Part shown: positions 1-7,913 of the stretch, in pieces
How positions within the stretch are numbered: the first letter of the stretch is position 1
Layout: each line of letters opens with the position of its first letter
Source: Nonomuraea candida
GTDB lineage: Bacteria > Actinomycetota > Actinomycetes > Streptosporangiales > Streptosporangiaceae
Length of the DNA stretch: 64,000 nt
Direction of reading: 5' to 3'
NCBI RefSeq assembly: GCF_000725485.1
Contig: NZ_JOAG01000063.1
Span: 1-64,000, forward strand
Made by a program: the position numbers and the translations under genes
Notes under the pieces: generated by a model
Told to the model about the DNA's origin: nothing
The model's database searches: none
Seen by the model: the letters and a program-made list of their open reading frames with translations, nothing else

Positions 1-97
1 CGGCGCCTGGAGCGGCCGGGGGATCAAGAAGGTCTACACCTTCACCTGCTGGGCCGGCAAGTTCGACAACTGCGGCAAGAAGTACCGCATCTACTGA
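1..97 (+). CDS. C-terminal fragment of an unidentified protein
   Basis: An open frame enters from the left edge and ends at TGA 95-97; 31 residues are visible. The tail is Cys-, Lys- and Tyr-rich (FTCWAGKFDNCGKKYRIY) with two cysteines, which would suit a small secreted or cysteine-bridged protein. The rest of the gene is outside the window and no family can be assigned. It lies 65 bases upstream of the kinase gene on the same strand. Confidence 0.45.
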   Translation, partial: GAWSGRGIKKVYTFTCWAGKFDNCGKKYRIY

Positions 98-162
98 TCA
101 CCGTGTGGTACCGGATCCGATCGCCTTGCATGAGCGAGCGTTGATCGGGTAGGCCAGGCGCC

Positions 163-1581
163 ATGTCCCCTTCGCGTTACGAGGGCTGGTTGCTGGCCGG
201 CCGCTACCGGCTCAAGTCCCAGCTGGGCAAGGGCGGGATGGGCCGGGTCTGGCAGGGCCACGACGAGCTGCTGGACCGCCCGGTGGCCGTCAAGGAGGTC
301 ACGCTGGAGCACCAGCCGCAGTCGCAACGCGAGGTGCTCCTGGGCCGCACCATGACGGAGGCCCGGCTGGCCGCCCGGCTGAGCCATCCGAACATCGCCA
401 CCGTCTACGACGTGGTGGTCGCCGACGAGCGCCCGTGGATCGTCCTGCAACTCGTCTCCGCGCCCACGCTGGCCGACGTGCTGGCCGAACGGGGCTCGCT
501 GCCGCCCGTCGCGGTGGCCAGGATCGGGTTGCAGGTGCTGGAGGCGCTGGAGGTCGCGCACGCGGCGGGCATCGTGCACCGCGACGTCAAGCCCGCCAAC
601 ATCCTCCTCGACACCAACGGTCACGACCCCGCCCACCACGCCGGTCACCATGCCGTGCTCACCGACTTCGGCCTGGCCACCAGCCTGGAGCAGCCGGTCG
701 GGCTCACCCAGGCCGGCATCGTCGTGGGCACCCCCGCGTACATCGCCCCGGAGCGCGCCCGCGGCGGCGCGCCGACCCCGCAGTCCGACCTGTGGTCCCT
801 GGGCGTCACGCTCTACACCGCGGTCGAGGGCCGCTGCCCGTTCGAGCAGAGCACGGCCCTGGCCACCATCAGCGCCGTCCTCACCGACGACCCGGCCCCC
901 TTCCGCCGGGCCGGCGCGCTGGCGCCGCTCATCACCGGCCTGCTGCGCAAGGACCCCGCGCACCGTACGGCGACCGCCGACGCCCACCGCCACCTGCGGC
1001 GCATCGTCACGCAGTCCGGCGGCGCGGCCGTCCCCGAGACGGGCGACATCGTGTGCGCCCCGGTCTCGACGACCGCGCCGACGGGCAGCCGCCCGGCGCC
1101 CGCCGCCCCCGCCCGCCGCCCGGCCGCCGGGCGGGGGAGATCACCGTACGTGCGGCACGCGTCCGTCGTGACCGCGCTGATCCTCGCCGTGCTGGTCGCC
1201 GGTTTCTGGCAGGGCTCGTCCCCCCGGCCGCCCACCGCCGCAGGCCGGCCCGTCACCCACTCCCCCGTCGCGCCTCCCACGGACGGGCTCGCGCCGGCGC
1301 CGCTGCGGGTGCTCCAGGCGGAGCAGGTGACGACCCGCCCCCAAGCCGGTACGCCGCCCGAACCCGCCTCCGAACCCGCCTCCAGATCCGCCTCCGAATC
1401 CGAATCCGCATCCGGGCGCGAGCCCGCGTCCGGGTCGGGGTCCGAGCCCAGGTCCGAGTCCCGGGCCGGGGCCGCCGCGCCGCCGGGCAAGGCGAGGAAG
1501 GCGAGGGTCGGCAAGGGCCAGACGCCACCCGGCCACAGCGCCGCACACCCGGGCAAGGGCCACGCCAAAGGCCGCAAGTGA
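163..1581 (+). CDS. Membrane-anchored Ser/Thr protein kinase (Hanks type)
   Basis: 472 residues. The kinase domain spans about residues 14-280: glycine loop LGKGGMGRVW (21-30), catalytic Lys44 in VAVKEV, HRDVKPANILL (139-149) with catalytic Asp141, DFG at 168-170, and the activation-segment end GTPAYIAPE (189-197). A single hydrophobic segment follows at about 330-348, so the kinase faces the cytoplasm. The outer tail is low-complexity Ser/Glu/Pro/Ala with short repeats (SASESESASG) and a basic end; no PASTA or other sensor domain is visible. Start is ATG 163; a Shine-Dalgarno is not obvious. It phosphorylates Ser/Thr of unknown partners. The gene is convergent with the dehydrogenase downstream. 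Confidence 0.93.
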   Translation: MSPSRYEGWLLAGRYRLKSQLGKGGMGRVWQGHDELLDRPVAVKEVTLEHQPQSQREVLLGRTMTEARLAARLSHPNIATVYDVVVADERPWIVLQLVSAPTLADVLAERGSLPPVAVARIGLQVLEALEVAHAAGIVHRDVKPANILLDTNGHDPAHHAGHHAVLTDFGLATSLEQPVGLTQAGIVVGTPAYIAPERARGGAPTPQSDLWSLGVTLYTAVEGRCPFEQSTALATISAVLTDDPAPFRRAGALAPLITGLLRKDPAHRTATADAHRHLRRIVTQSGGAAVPETGDIVCAPVSTTAPTGSRPAPAAPARRPAAGRGRSPYVRHASVVTALILAVLVAGFWQGSSPRPPTAAGRPVTHSPVAPPTDGLAPAPLRVLQAEQVTTRPQAGTPPEPASEPASRSASESESASGREPASGSGSEPRSESRAGAAAPPGKARKARVGKGQTPPGHSAAHPGKGHAKGRK

Positions 1582-1593
1582 CCCTGGCCGGGA

Positions 1594-1738
1594 GCGAAAG
1601 TGACGCGGGTGGCGGGGTGAAGGTAACGCCGGTCGCGGCGTGAAGGTGCCGCGGCCCGGGGCGTGAAGGTGCCGCGGGTGGCGGGGTGAAGGTGCCGCGG
1701 GTCGCGGATCGTGGGGTGAAGGTGACGCGGGCCGGGGT
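1594..1738. repeat. Six-copy 23-bp tandem repeat between convergent genes
   Basis: Units start at 1594, 1617, 1640, 1663, 1686 and 1716, with consensus GTGAAGGTGCCGCGGGTSGC plus three bases; the fifth unit carries a 7-bp insertion. The array starts 12 bases after the kinase stop and ends just before the dehydrogenase stop. No coding role is apparent. Confidence 0.85.
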
Positions 1739-1745
1739 GCGGGGG

Positions 1746-2807
1746 CTACCGGGGCGGTTCGGGGGCGAGCGGCGGCCCGTCCGGGAGGGCGTCCGGGTCG
1801 CGCCAGGTGGCGAGGAAGCCTTCGGCCACGGCGCACGAGCCCGCGTACGGCCCGTCAGGATGCTCCAGCGCCGCGCCCACCAGCCGGCCGGCCCGCTCCG
1901 CCACGAGGGCGCGGGCCGAATCGGCGCCGGTGACCTGGCCGGCCCGCTCGGCGAGGTAGCCGATCGTGGCGCCGGCCCCGCAGACGAAGTCCGCCAGCGT
2001 CACCACGCCGCGCTCCCGCAGCGTGCGCAGCCCGGCCTCGGTGTAGGGCACGTTCGCCGCCGGGGCGACCACGCGGGCGCGGACCCGGGCGGCGCGATCG
2101 GTGCTCAGGGTGCCGGTCCGCGCGCCGGGCACCAGCACGTCGGCGTCCGCCTCGTACAGCGTCTCGGCCGGCCGTACGGGCAGGCCGAGCAGGCGCACGC
2201 AGGCGTCACCGTGCGCGGCGCGCAGCTCCTCCAGCGCGGCGACGTCGAGCCCGTCCGGGTCGGTCACGCATCCGTGCAGGGTCGAGAGGGCGACGATGCG
2301 CGCGCCCCGCCGCGCGGCCTCCCGCACGACCGCGCCGCCCACCTTGCCGAAGCCCTCCACCGCGAGCGTGCGCCCGTCCAGGCCGCCGAGCGCGGTCTGC
2401 GCGGCCACGACCACGCCCAGGCCGGTCACCATGGTGTCCACCAGCTCGCCGCCGAGCTCCTGGTGCATCACCGCGTCGGCCCGGTAGCCGGGCAGCGGCG
2501 CGAAGTCCTGCGTCCGCGTGCCCAGGTCGGAGGCCGTGAGGAAGACGCCCTTCTCGACCAGCGGGGTGATCTCCTGGCAGTAGCGGGCCACGGTGGCCGC
2601 CCGGTCGGCGGCCTCGGCCCGCAGCACCGCCTTGGCGCCGCCGATCCGCTCGCCGAGCACGGCCAGCTTGTACGTCATCGCCCGCGCCAGCAGCCCGGCC
2701 TCGGCACGGGTGACGTCCGGGGCGAGCCGGGTGCCGCCCGCGCTGGTCGGACAGTCCAGGTCGAAGGCGATGTACCCGTCCACCGAGGCCAGCTCCACGA
2801 TCCTCAT
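1746..2807 (-). CDS. Glu/Leu/Phe/Val dehydrogenase family protein
   Basis: 353 residues. Family features: catalytic-lysine region GGAKAVL (about residues 57-63), an Asp-containing region TQDFAPLPG, and an NAD(P)-binding stretch TLAVEGFGKVGGAVV in the C-terminal Rossmann domain. Such enzymes reversibly deaminate an amino acid to the 2-oxo acid with NAD(P)H. Length matches leucine/valine dehydrogenases (about 350) rather than glutamate dehydrogenase (about 440). ATG 2807 is preceded by GAGGAG at good spacing. Monocistronic; convergent with the kinase. The exact substrate cannot be told from sequence. Confidence 0.88.
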   Translation of the reverse strand: MRIVELASVDGYIAFDLDCPTSAGGTRLAPDVTRAEAGLLARAMTYKLAVLGERIGGAKAVLRAEAADRAATVARYCQEITPLVEKGVFLTASDLGTRTQDFAPLPGYRADAVMHQELGGELVDTMVTGLGVVVAAQTALGGLDGRTLAVEGFGKVGGAVVREAARRGARIVALSTLHGCVTDPDGLDVAALEELRAAHGDACVRLLGLPVRPAETLYEADADVLVPGARTGTLSTDRAARVRARVVAPAANVPYTEAGLRTLRERGVVTLADFVCGAGATIGYLAERAGQVTGADSARALVAERAGRLVGAALEHPDGPYAGSCAVAEGFLATWRDPDALPDGPPLAPEPPR

Positions 2808-2977
2808 GCGCGCTCCTCACGTCGTCCGATCGGCGCCGGCCGGGCGATGACCGCGCCTGCTGACCAATCTCGACGTGAACGGCTCTCATGTCCATCGCCG
2901 GAAGCGCCCGGGTCCGGGCTGATCGCCTCCGCGCCGGTGCCGGCCACCGGGAGGGGCAAGCGGTGGCTCCTCGGGAA

Positions 2978-3000
2978 CCCCGGCACTAAGAAAGCCGGGG
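2978..3000 (-). terminator. Hairpin downstream of the 3025-3465 gene
   Basis: CCCCGGC (2978-2984) pairs perfectly with GCCGGGG (2994-3000) around a 9-base A-rich loop. It lies 25 bases past the stop of the minus-strand gene at 3025, as expected of a transcription terminator. There is no clear U tract. Confidence 0.45.
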
Positions 3001-3024
3001 ACTCCCCCGAGAGGCGGGCCGGGG

Positions 3025-3465
3025 CTACTCCGGGTCGGTGCCGGTGCGGTCGGTGAGGCGTTCGCAGCGCTGCCTGGCGGCCTGCGCGGTGCCCAGCCCC
3101 AGCCCGAACGCGATCTCCTGCCAGGTCATGCCGCGCCCGCGCGCCATCTGCAGGAGCGCCGCCTCCAGCGCGTCCAGCTCCCCGCGCACCAGCGGGACGA
3201 GGCTCAGCGCCGCGGTGATGTCGGCGTGGTCCACCTCCGGCTCGCCGTCGTCGAGCTTCGCGGCCCCGCTGAGCAGGAACGTCACGAGCCTGACGGCCTC
3301 GTGCGGCCCGATGGCCGAGGGGTGGGCCTGCCGGAGCCGCTGCTCGCCGGTGGCCGCGTGCCGCTCGGCGATCCGGAACAGGGACGCGTGCACGCGCCCC
3401 ATGCGCGCCTGCTCCGGGTCCGGCGGCGTGAAGGGGTCGGGGTGGTGATCGACGTTCGCGGACAT
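3025..3465 (-). CDS. Small protein with C-terminal helix-turn-helix-like segment
   Basis: 146 residues from ATG 3465 (a GTG nine bases upstream is possible). The C-terminal third reads TWQEIAFGLGLGTAQAARQR followed by CERL, a helix-turn-helix like that of sigma-region-4 or MerR-type proteins; the N-terminal half is charged and His-rich with no known domain. The middle is helical (DALEAALLQMARGRG). It may bind DNA or regulate neighbours, but this is inferred from the HTH-like segment only. It stands upstream of, and on the same strand as, the dehydrogenase, with a hairpin between them, so it is probably a separate transcript. Confidence 0.6.
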   Translation of the reverse strand: MSANVDHHPDPFTPPDPEQARMGRVHASLFRIAERHAATGEQRLRQAHPSAIGPHEAVRLVTFLLSGAAKLDDGEPEVDHADITAALSLVPLVRGELDALEAALLQMARGRGMTWQEIAFGLGLGTAQAARQRCERLTDRTGTDPE

Positions 3466-3524
3466 GACGCCCACAATGCCGCAAGGAACGGGACGGCGTC
3501 AACTCCACGTTGTGAACAATCTGT

Positions 3525-4403
3525 TCAAACGGACAGCCGCCACGCGCCGGCCTCGACCGTCCACGTACGCCCGGTGACCGGGCCGGTGAGCTCGCCGTCG
3601 GCGTTCAGCCGCACGGCCGGGCCCGAGATCCGGATGCGCGCGCCGCGCACCGTGGCCACGTCCAGCCTGGCGGTGTGCCGCCCGAACCGCATCAGCACGC
3701 CGTACATCAGCCGTTGCAGCGGGCCGGTGGCGAACGAGACGACCACGTCCGCGAGCCCGTCGGAGAGGCGGGCGCGCGGGGCGAGCGGCGTGCCGCCGCC
3801 GATGGACCGGCCGTTGCCGATCCCCACCATCAGCACCCGGTGCCGCCCGTCCGCGACGACCCGGTCGTCCACCTCCACCCTGAGCCGCACCCCTTTGGTA
3901 CGCACCCCCGCGATCACGCTCCCCACCCCGTAGGCGAAGCGCCGCAGCACCGGTTTGAGCGGCTTGGCCGCCCGCGCCGCCTCCACCCCCACGCCCAGGT
4001 GCACGGCGTTGACCACGATGCCGCCGTCGTCGTCGCGCAGCAGGTCCAGCGCTCGCGGCTGGCCCACCGCCGCCGCCCGCGCCGCCTCGATCGGGTCCAG
4101 TGGCACGCCCAGCCCGCGCGCCAGGTCGTTGCCGGTGCCCAGCGGGACCAGCCCGACGGTGCGCCGTCCCAGCTCGCCCCGCTCGGCCAGGGCCGCGACG
4201 AGGCGGTGCAGCGTGCCGTCCCCGCCCAGGACGACGGGGTCCCGCTGCGGATGCCCGGCCAGCGCCGCGGCCAGGTCGGCCGGATCGTCGACGCGGACCT
4301 CCACCGTGTCGGCGTGCTCGGCCAGCACGGTCAGCACCCGGGACACGACCTCCTCGTCCGCGCTTCCCGCCGTCGCGTTGACGATCGCCAGCAACCGGCG
4401 CAT
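3525..4403 (-). CDS. Diacylglycerol kinase family lipid kinase (YegS/DagK type)
   Basis: 292 residues. The nucleotide-binding GGDGTLH motif (about residue 60) and PLGTGNDLAR (about 87-96) are diagnostic of the DAGK catalytic domain; the C-terminal beta-sandwich ends with LNADGELTGP, matching the conserved DGE of the family. It would phosphorylate a membrane lipid such as diacylglycerol with ATP at the inner membrane face. The start is ATG 4403, preceded by GGGAGG; a longer reading frame upstream is not supported. It is divergent from the ABC exporter genes. Confidence 0.92.
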   Translation of the reverse strand: MRRLLAIVNATAGSADEEVVSRVLTVLAEHADTVEVRVDDPADLAAALAGHPQRDPVVLGGDGTLHRLVAALAERGELGRRTVGLVPLGTGNDLARGLGVPLDPIEAARAAAVGQPRALDLLRDDDGGIVVNAVHLGVGVEAARAAKPLKPVLRRFAYGVGSVIAGVRTKGVRLRVEVDDRVVADGRHRVLMVGIGNGRSIGGGTPLAPRARLSDGLADVVVSFATGPLQRLMYGVLMRFGRHTARLDVATVRGARIRISGPAVRLNADGELTGPVTGRTWTVEAGAWRLSV

Positions 4404-4485
4404 CCTGCCTCCCTCGCCGCGTTCCTGGTGCAGGCGTCTACCCGTCCGCCCGGCGGCAAACGCGCCAGGGGGTAGGCCCAGCACT

Positions 4486-4497
4486 ACCTCGCGAGGT
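4486..4497. promoter_or_regulatory. Palindrome between lipid kinase and ABC exporter genes
   Basis: ACCTCGCGAGGT is a perfect 12-bp palindrome in the 165-bp divergent intergenic region, 72 bases before the ABC ATPase start. A regulator binding site is possible; no regulator gene is adjacent. Confidence 0.3.
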
Positions 4498-4568
4498 GGG
4501 AAAGTCCGACCTGCGTGGTCAGCGCAGCCCCATCGAGGTCCGGCGGCCGGGCCGCGAGGCTGGCGGAC

Positions 4569-5582
4569 GTGATCGAAGTACGAGAGCTGACCATGCGGTA
4601 CGGCGGCAAGGTCGCCGTCGACGACCTGACGTTCACCGTGAAACCGGGGCTGGTGACCGGGTTCCTCGGCCCGAACGGCGCGGGCAAGTCCACCACCATG
4701 CGCGCCGTGCTCGGCCTGGACCCGCCCAGCGCGGGCCTGGCGCTGGTGAACGGCCGCCCGTACGCGTCCATCCCCCGGCCCATGCGGTCGATGGGGGCGC
4801 TGCTCGACGCCGGGGCGGTGCACGGGGGCCGCACCGCGTACGCGCACCTGGCCTGGCTGGCCCGCAGCAACGGCATCGGGCGCGCCCGCGTGGCGGCCGT
4901 GCTCGACCAGGTCGGCCTGACCGACGTCGCGGGGCAGCGGATCCGCGGCTTCTCGCTCGGCATGCGGCAGCGGCTGGGGATCGGCGCGGCGCTGCTCGGC
5001 GACCCGGGGGTGCTGATGCTGGACGAGCCGCTGAACGGCCTGGACCCGGAGGGCATCCGCTGGCTGCGCGACCTGCTGCGGTCGCTGGCGGGCGAGGGGC
5101 GCACCGTGCTGCTGTCCAGCCATCTGATGAACGAGATGGCGCTCAGCGCCGATCACGTCATCGTCATCGGGCGGGGCCGGCTGATCGCCGACACGGCCAT
5201 GGCGGACCTGGCCGGGCACTTCCAGGGCGACGTGCTCGTCCGCACGCCGCATCCGGAGCGGCTGGCCGGTCTCCTGCGCGGGCACGGCGCGACGGTGGCG
5301 GCCCAGGAGGACGGGGCGCTGTCGGTGCGGGAGCTGAGCGCGGCCAGGATCGGGGAGCTGGCGCTGGCCGGCGGGATCGCGCTCGCGGAGCTGTCGCCAC
5401 GGAGCGCCTCCCTGGAGGAGGCGTTCATGCGGCTCACCGAGCACACCACCGAGTACCGGACCGCGTCCGGTGCCGCTCCCGCGTCCGACACCGCTCCCGC
5501 GTCCGGCACCCAGAACGAGCGCGGGAGCGCGAATGAGCGCACCGCCGGGCGTCGGAGCGCGGCGAAGGAGGCCGGGCGATGA
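4569..5582 (+). CDS. ABC transporter ATP-binding subunit (ABC-2 exporter)
   Basis: 337 residues from GTG 4569, which places the ABC core (IEVRELTMRYGG) directly at the N terminus; an upstream ATG at 4515 would add 18 atypical residues. Walker A GPNGAGKS, signature FSLGMRQR, Walker B VLMLDEP and the H-loop SSHLMNE are all present. The C-terminal 100 residues form the typical DrrA/NatA-like extension, with a Ser/Ala/Pro tail. The stop overlaps the next start (ATGA at 5579-5582), so the two subunits are translationally coupled. Substrate unknown; exporters of this class often handle drugs or lipids. Confidence 0.92.
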   Translation: MIEVRELTMRYGGKVAVDDLTFTVKPGLVTGFLGPNGAGKSTTMRAVLGLDPPSAGLALVNGRPYASIPRPMRSMGALLDAGAVHGGRTAYAHLAWLARSNGIGRARVAAVLDQVGLTDVAGQRIRGFSLGMRQRLGIGAALLGDPGVLMLDEPLNGLDPEGIRWLRDLLRSLAGEGRTVLLSSHLMNEMALSADHVIVIGRGRLIADTAMADLAGHFQGDVLVRTPHPERLAGLLRGHGATVAAQEDGALSVRELSAARIGELALAGGIALAELSPRSASLEEAFMRLTEHTTEYRTASGAAPASDTAPASGTQNERGSANERTAGRRSAAKEAGR

Positions 5583-7825
5583 TGATCGACGCGATCGCCG
5601 CGGAGTGGCTGAAGTTCCGCTCGCTGCGCTCCAACCTCTACCTGCTCGCCTGCTCGCTCGCGGCCGTCGGGGCCTGCGCCGGGATCGCGTTCATGATCGG
5701 CCGCGGGTTCGACAACCAGACGCCGGACGAGCGGATGGCCTTCACCGGCAACGGGGACGGCCTCGGCAACGGCATCGCGGTCGCCTACATCGTCTTCGCC
5801 GTGCTGGGCGCCCTGACGATCACTTCCGAGCACGGCACCAGGATGATCCAGACCAGCCTCGTGGCCGTGCCCCGCCGGCAGGTGCTGCTGCTGGCCAAGG
5901 TGCCGAGCCTGGCCGCGATCGCGCTGGTGGCGGGCCAGGTCCTGGCGTTCGCCATGCACGCGGCCTCCATGGCGGTGCTCGGCGACCGGGCCGGCCGGCT
6001 GCTGCGCGACGGCACGACGCTGGGCACGTCGCTCTCGGAGCCGGGCGTGCTCGCCTCCGTGGTCGCCGCCGGGGTGTCGATGGCCGCGGTGGCGCTGATC
6101 GGGCTCGGCGTCGGGGCCGCCGTACGCTCCACCGCCGGCGCGCTGGCCGTGCTGGCGGTGATCGTCGTGGTGCTGCCGGTGGTGGCCAAGACGCTGCCCA
6201 TGCCGCTGCGCGCCCAGCTGGGCTCCTTCATGGTCGAGAACCTGCCGCTGCAGATCGCCGGGACCGGCGGCGGCGTCCTGCCGCCCGCCGTGGCGGCGGG
6301 GCTGCTGGCCGGGTACGTGGCCGCCGCGCTGACGGCGGGCGCCACGGTGATCGCGCCGGCCCGGCGGCGCCTCAGGGTGCTGGCGGCCGGGGTGGCGGTG
6401 GCCGTCCTGGTCCCGGCCGCGCCCGCCGCCGCGACCGCCGCGCCGGACTCCGGGCCGTCCACCCTGGCCTGGGCCGACTGCGCGGACCGGAGCCTGGTCA
6501 AGGAGCTGCGCTGCGCCTCGATCACGGTGCCGGTGGACTGGGCGAAGCCGGCCGGACGGAAGATCGAGCTCACCGTCGGCCTGCTGCCGGCCACCGGCGC
6601 GCAACGCCGCATCGGCACGGTCTTCGCGGTCCCCGGCGGTCCCGGCAGCTCGGGCGTGGCGGACCTGAGCACGAGCGCCGGCAGCTTCGCCGAGCTGCGC
6701 GCCAGGTTCGACGTCGTCACCGTGGAGCCGCGCAACACCATCGACAAGGGCGTGCTGTCGTACGACTGCCTCCTCTCCGGCCCCTGGATCACCTGGCCCG
6801 ACACCCCCGCCGAGTACGCCGAGCTGGGCCGGCGCAACCGGGCGGCGGCGGAGCGGTGCCGCGCCGCCGACCCCGAGTTCTTCGACCACATGGACTCGGC
6901 CTCCGTCGCGCGGGACATGGAGGCGATCCGCGTCGCGCTGGGGGAGGAGCGGCTGAGCTTCCTCACCAACTCCTACGGCGGCGTGCCCGGCATCGCCTAC
7001 TCCCGGCTGTTCCCCGAGCGGGTGCGGGCGATGGCGATCGACGGCTCGGCCAGCCCGTACCTGGACCGCGCGCAGAGCAGGCTCCCCCATGAGGAGTCCT
7101 TCGCCCGCTTCGCCGACTGGTGCGCGGCGAGCACCACCTGCGCGCTGCACGGCCGGGACGTCGGCCAGGTCTGGCGGGCCCTGGTCGCCCGGGCCGACCG
7201 CGAGCCGGTGCCGGTCAGGGGCGAGTCGCCGCCGGTGGCCTACAGCGGGCTCGACATCAAGGAGGCCGCCGCGCCCAGCATCGTCTCACCGGGGCCGGAG
7301 CCGGAGTTCCCCCGCTGGGTGGAGCTGGCCGAGGCGATCGCGCGGGCCGACGCCGGCGACGCCTCCGGGTTCGCCCGCTACGTCCGGCAGATCACGAAGA
7401 GCGCGAAGGTGCCGGCGTTCACCGGGATGAACATGACCCACTGCCTCGACGGCCACGGTTTCCGGGACTACGCCGAGTACCGGGCCGCGCGCCGGAAGGG
7501 CGAGCGCCTGCTGCCGAACCTGGCCGGGATCGAGCTCTGGCACCAGCTCGCCTGCGTCGGCTGGCCGGTCCCGGCCACCAACCCGCCCGCGCCGCTGCCA
7601 GGCGGGAAGCTGCCGCCCTACCTGGGTGTCGGCTCGTGGACGGACCTCCAGGGGTCGGCGGACATCGTCAGGCGGGTGCCCGGCTCGGCCACGCTCCAGT
7701 ACCAGTGGCACGGCCACGGCCTCTACAACGCCGGCATCTCCTGCGTCATCGCCCACGTCAACCGCTACCTGATCAGCCTGCGCCTCCCGGCGCCCGGCGC
7801 CACCTGCCCCAGGCCCGCCACCTGA
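5579..7825 (+). CDS. ABC-2 permease fused to a secreted TAP-type alpha/beta hydrolase
   Basis: 748 residues in one uninterrupted frame. Residues 1-260 are an ABC-2 membrane subunit with six hydrophobic segments. Residues 257-290 look like a complete signal peptide (PARRRLRVLAAGVAVAVLVP then PAAATAAP), beginning at an in-frame GTG at 6347. Residues 290-748 are a tripeptidyl-aminopeptidase-like hydrolase of peptidase family S33: oxyanion PGGPGSSG, nucleophile Ser465 in TNSYGG, and a likely catalytic His at about 713 in HGHGLY, with CVIAHVNRYL typical of the TAP C-terminal region. If translated whole, the seventh hydrophobic segment would display the peptidase outside. Alternatively the GTG starts a separate peptidase and the permease lacks its stop. 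Confidence 0.85.
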   Translation: MMIDAIAAEWLKFRSLRSNLYLLACSLAAVGACAGIAFMIGRGFDNQTPDERMAFTGNGDGLGNGIAVAYIVFAVLGALTITSEHGTRMIQTSLVAVPRRQVLLLAKVPSLAAIALVAGQVLAFAMHAASMAVLGDRAGRLLRDGTTLGTSLSEPGVLASVVAAGVSMAAVALIGLGVGAAVRSTAGALAVLAVIVVVLPVVAKTLPMPLRAQLGSFMVENLPLQIAGTGGGVLPPAVAAGLLAGYVAAALTAGATVIAPARRRLRVLAAGVAVAVLVPAAPAAATAAPDSGPSTLAWADCADRSLVKELRCASITVPVDWAKPAGRKIELTVGLLPATGAQRRIGTVFAVPGGPGSSGVADLSTSAGSFAELRARFDVVTVEPRNTIDKGVLSYDCLLSGPWITWPDTPAEYAELGRRNRAAAERCRAADPEFFDHMDSASVARDMEAIRVALGEERLSFLTNSYGGVPGIAYSRLFPERVRAMAIDGSASPYLDRAQSRLPHEESFARFADWCAASTTCALHGRDVGQVWRALVARADREPVPVRGESPPVAYSGLDIKEAAAPSIVSPGPEPEFPRWVELAEAIARADAGDASGFARYVRQITKSAKVPAFTGMNMTHCLDGHGFRDYAEYRAARRKGERLLPNLAGIELWHQLACVGWPVPATNPPAPLPGGKLPPYLGVGSWTDLQGSADIVRRVPGSATLQYQWHGHGLYNAGISCVIAHVNRYLISLRLPAPGATCPRPAT

Positions 7826-7844
7826 CGCGTGCCGGCCGAGTGCC

Positions 7845-7860
7845 GTGCCGGCGCCGGCAC
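7845..7860. terminator. Perfect 16-bp palindrome between convergent genes
   Basis: GTGCCGGCGCCGGCAC lies 20 bases after the fused ABC/hydrolase stop and 54 bases before the end of the opposite gene. Its position suggests a bidirectional terminator, though it lacks a loop and T tract. Confidence 0.35.
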
Positions 7861-7913
7861 TTCCTCCGGCCGGGGCGCCGGGTGCCGCGCGGTCGCCGGC
7901 CGGGTGGCTCGTC

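Noticed and set aside
2978..3000. IS200/IS605-type end hairpin
   Set aside because: The hairpin resembles such ends, but no TnpA/TnpB frame is nearby; a terminator for the adjacent gene is the simpler reading.
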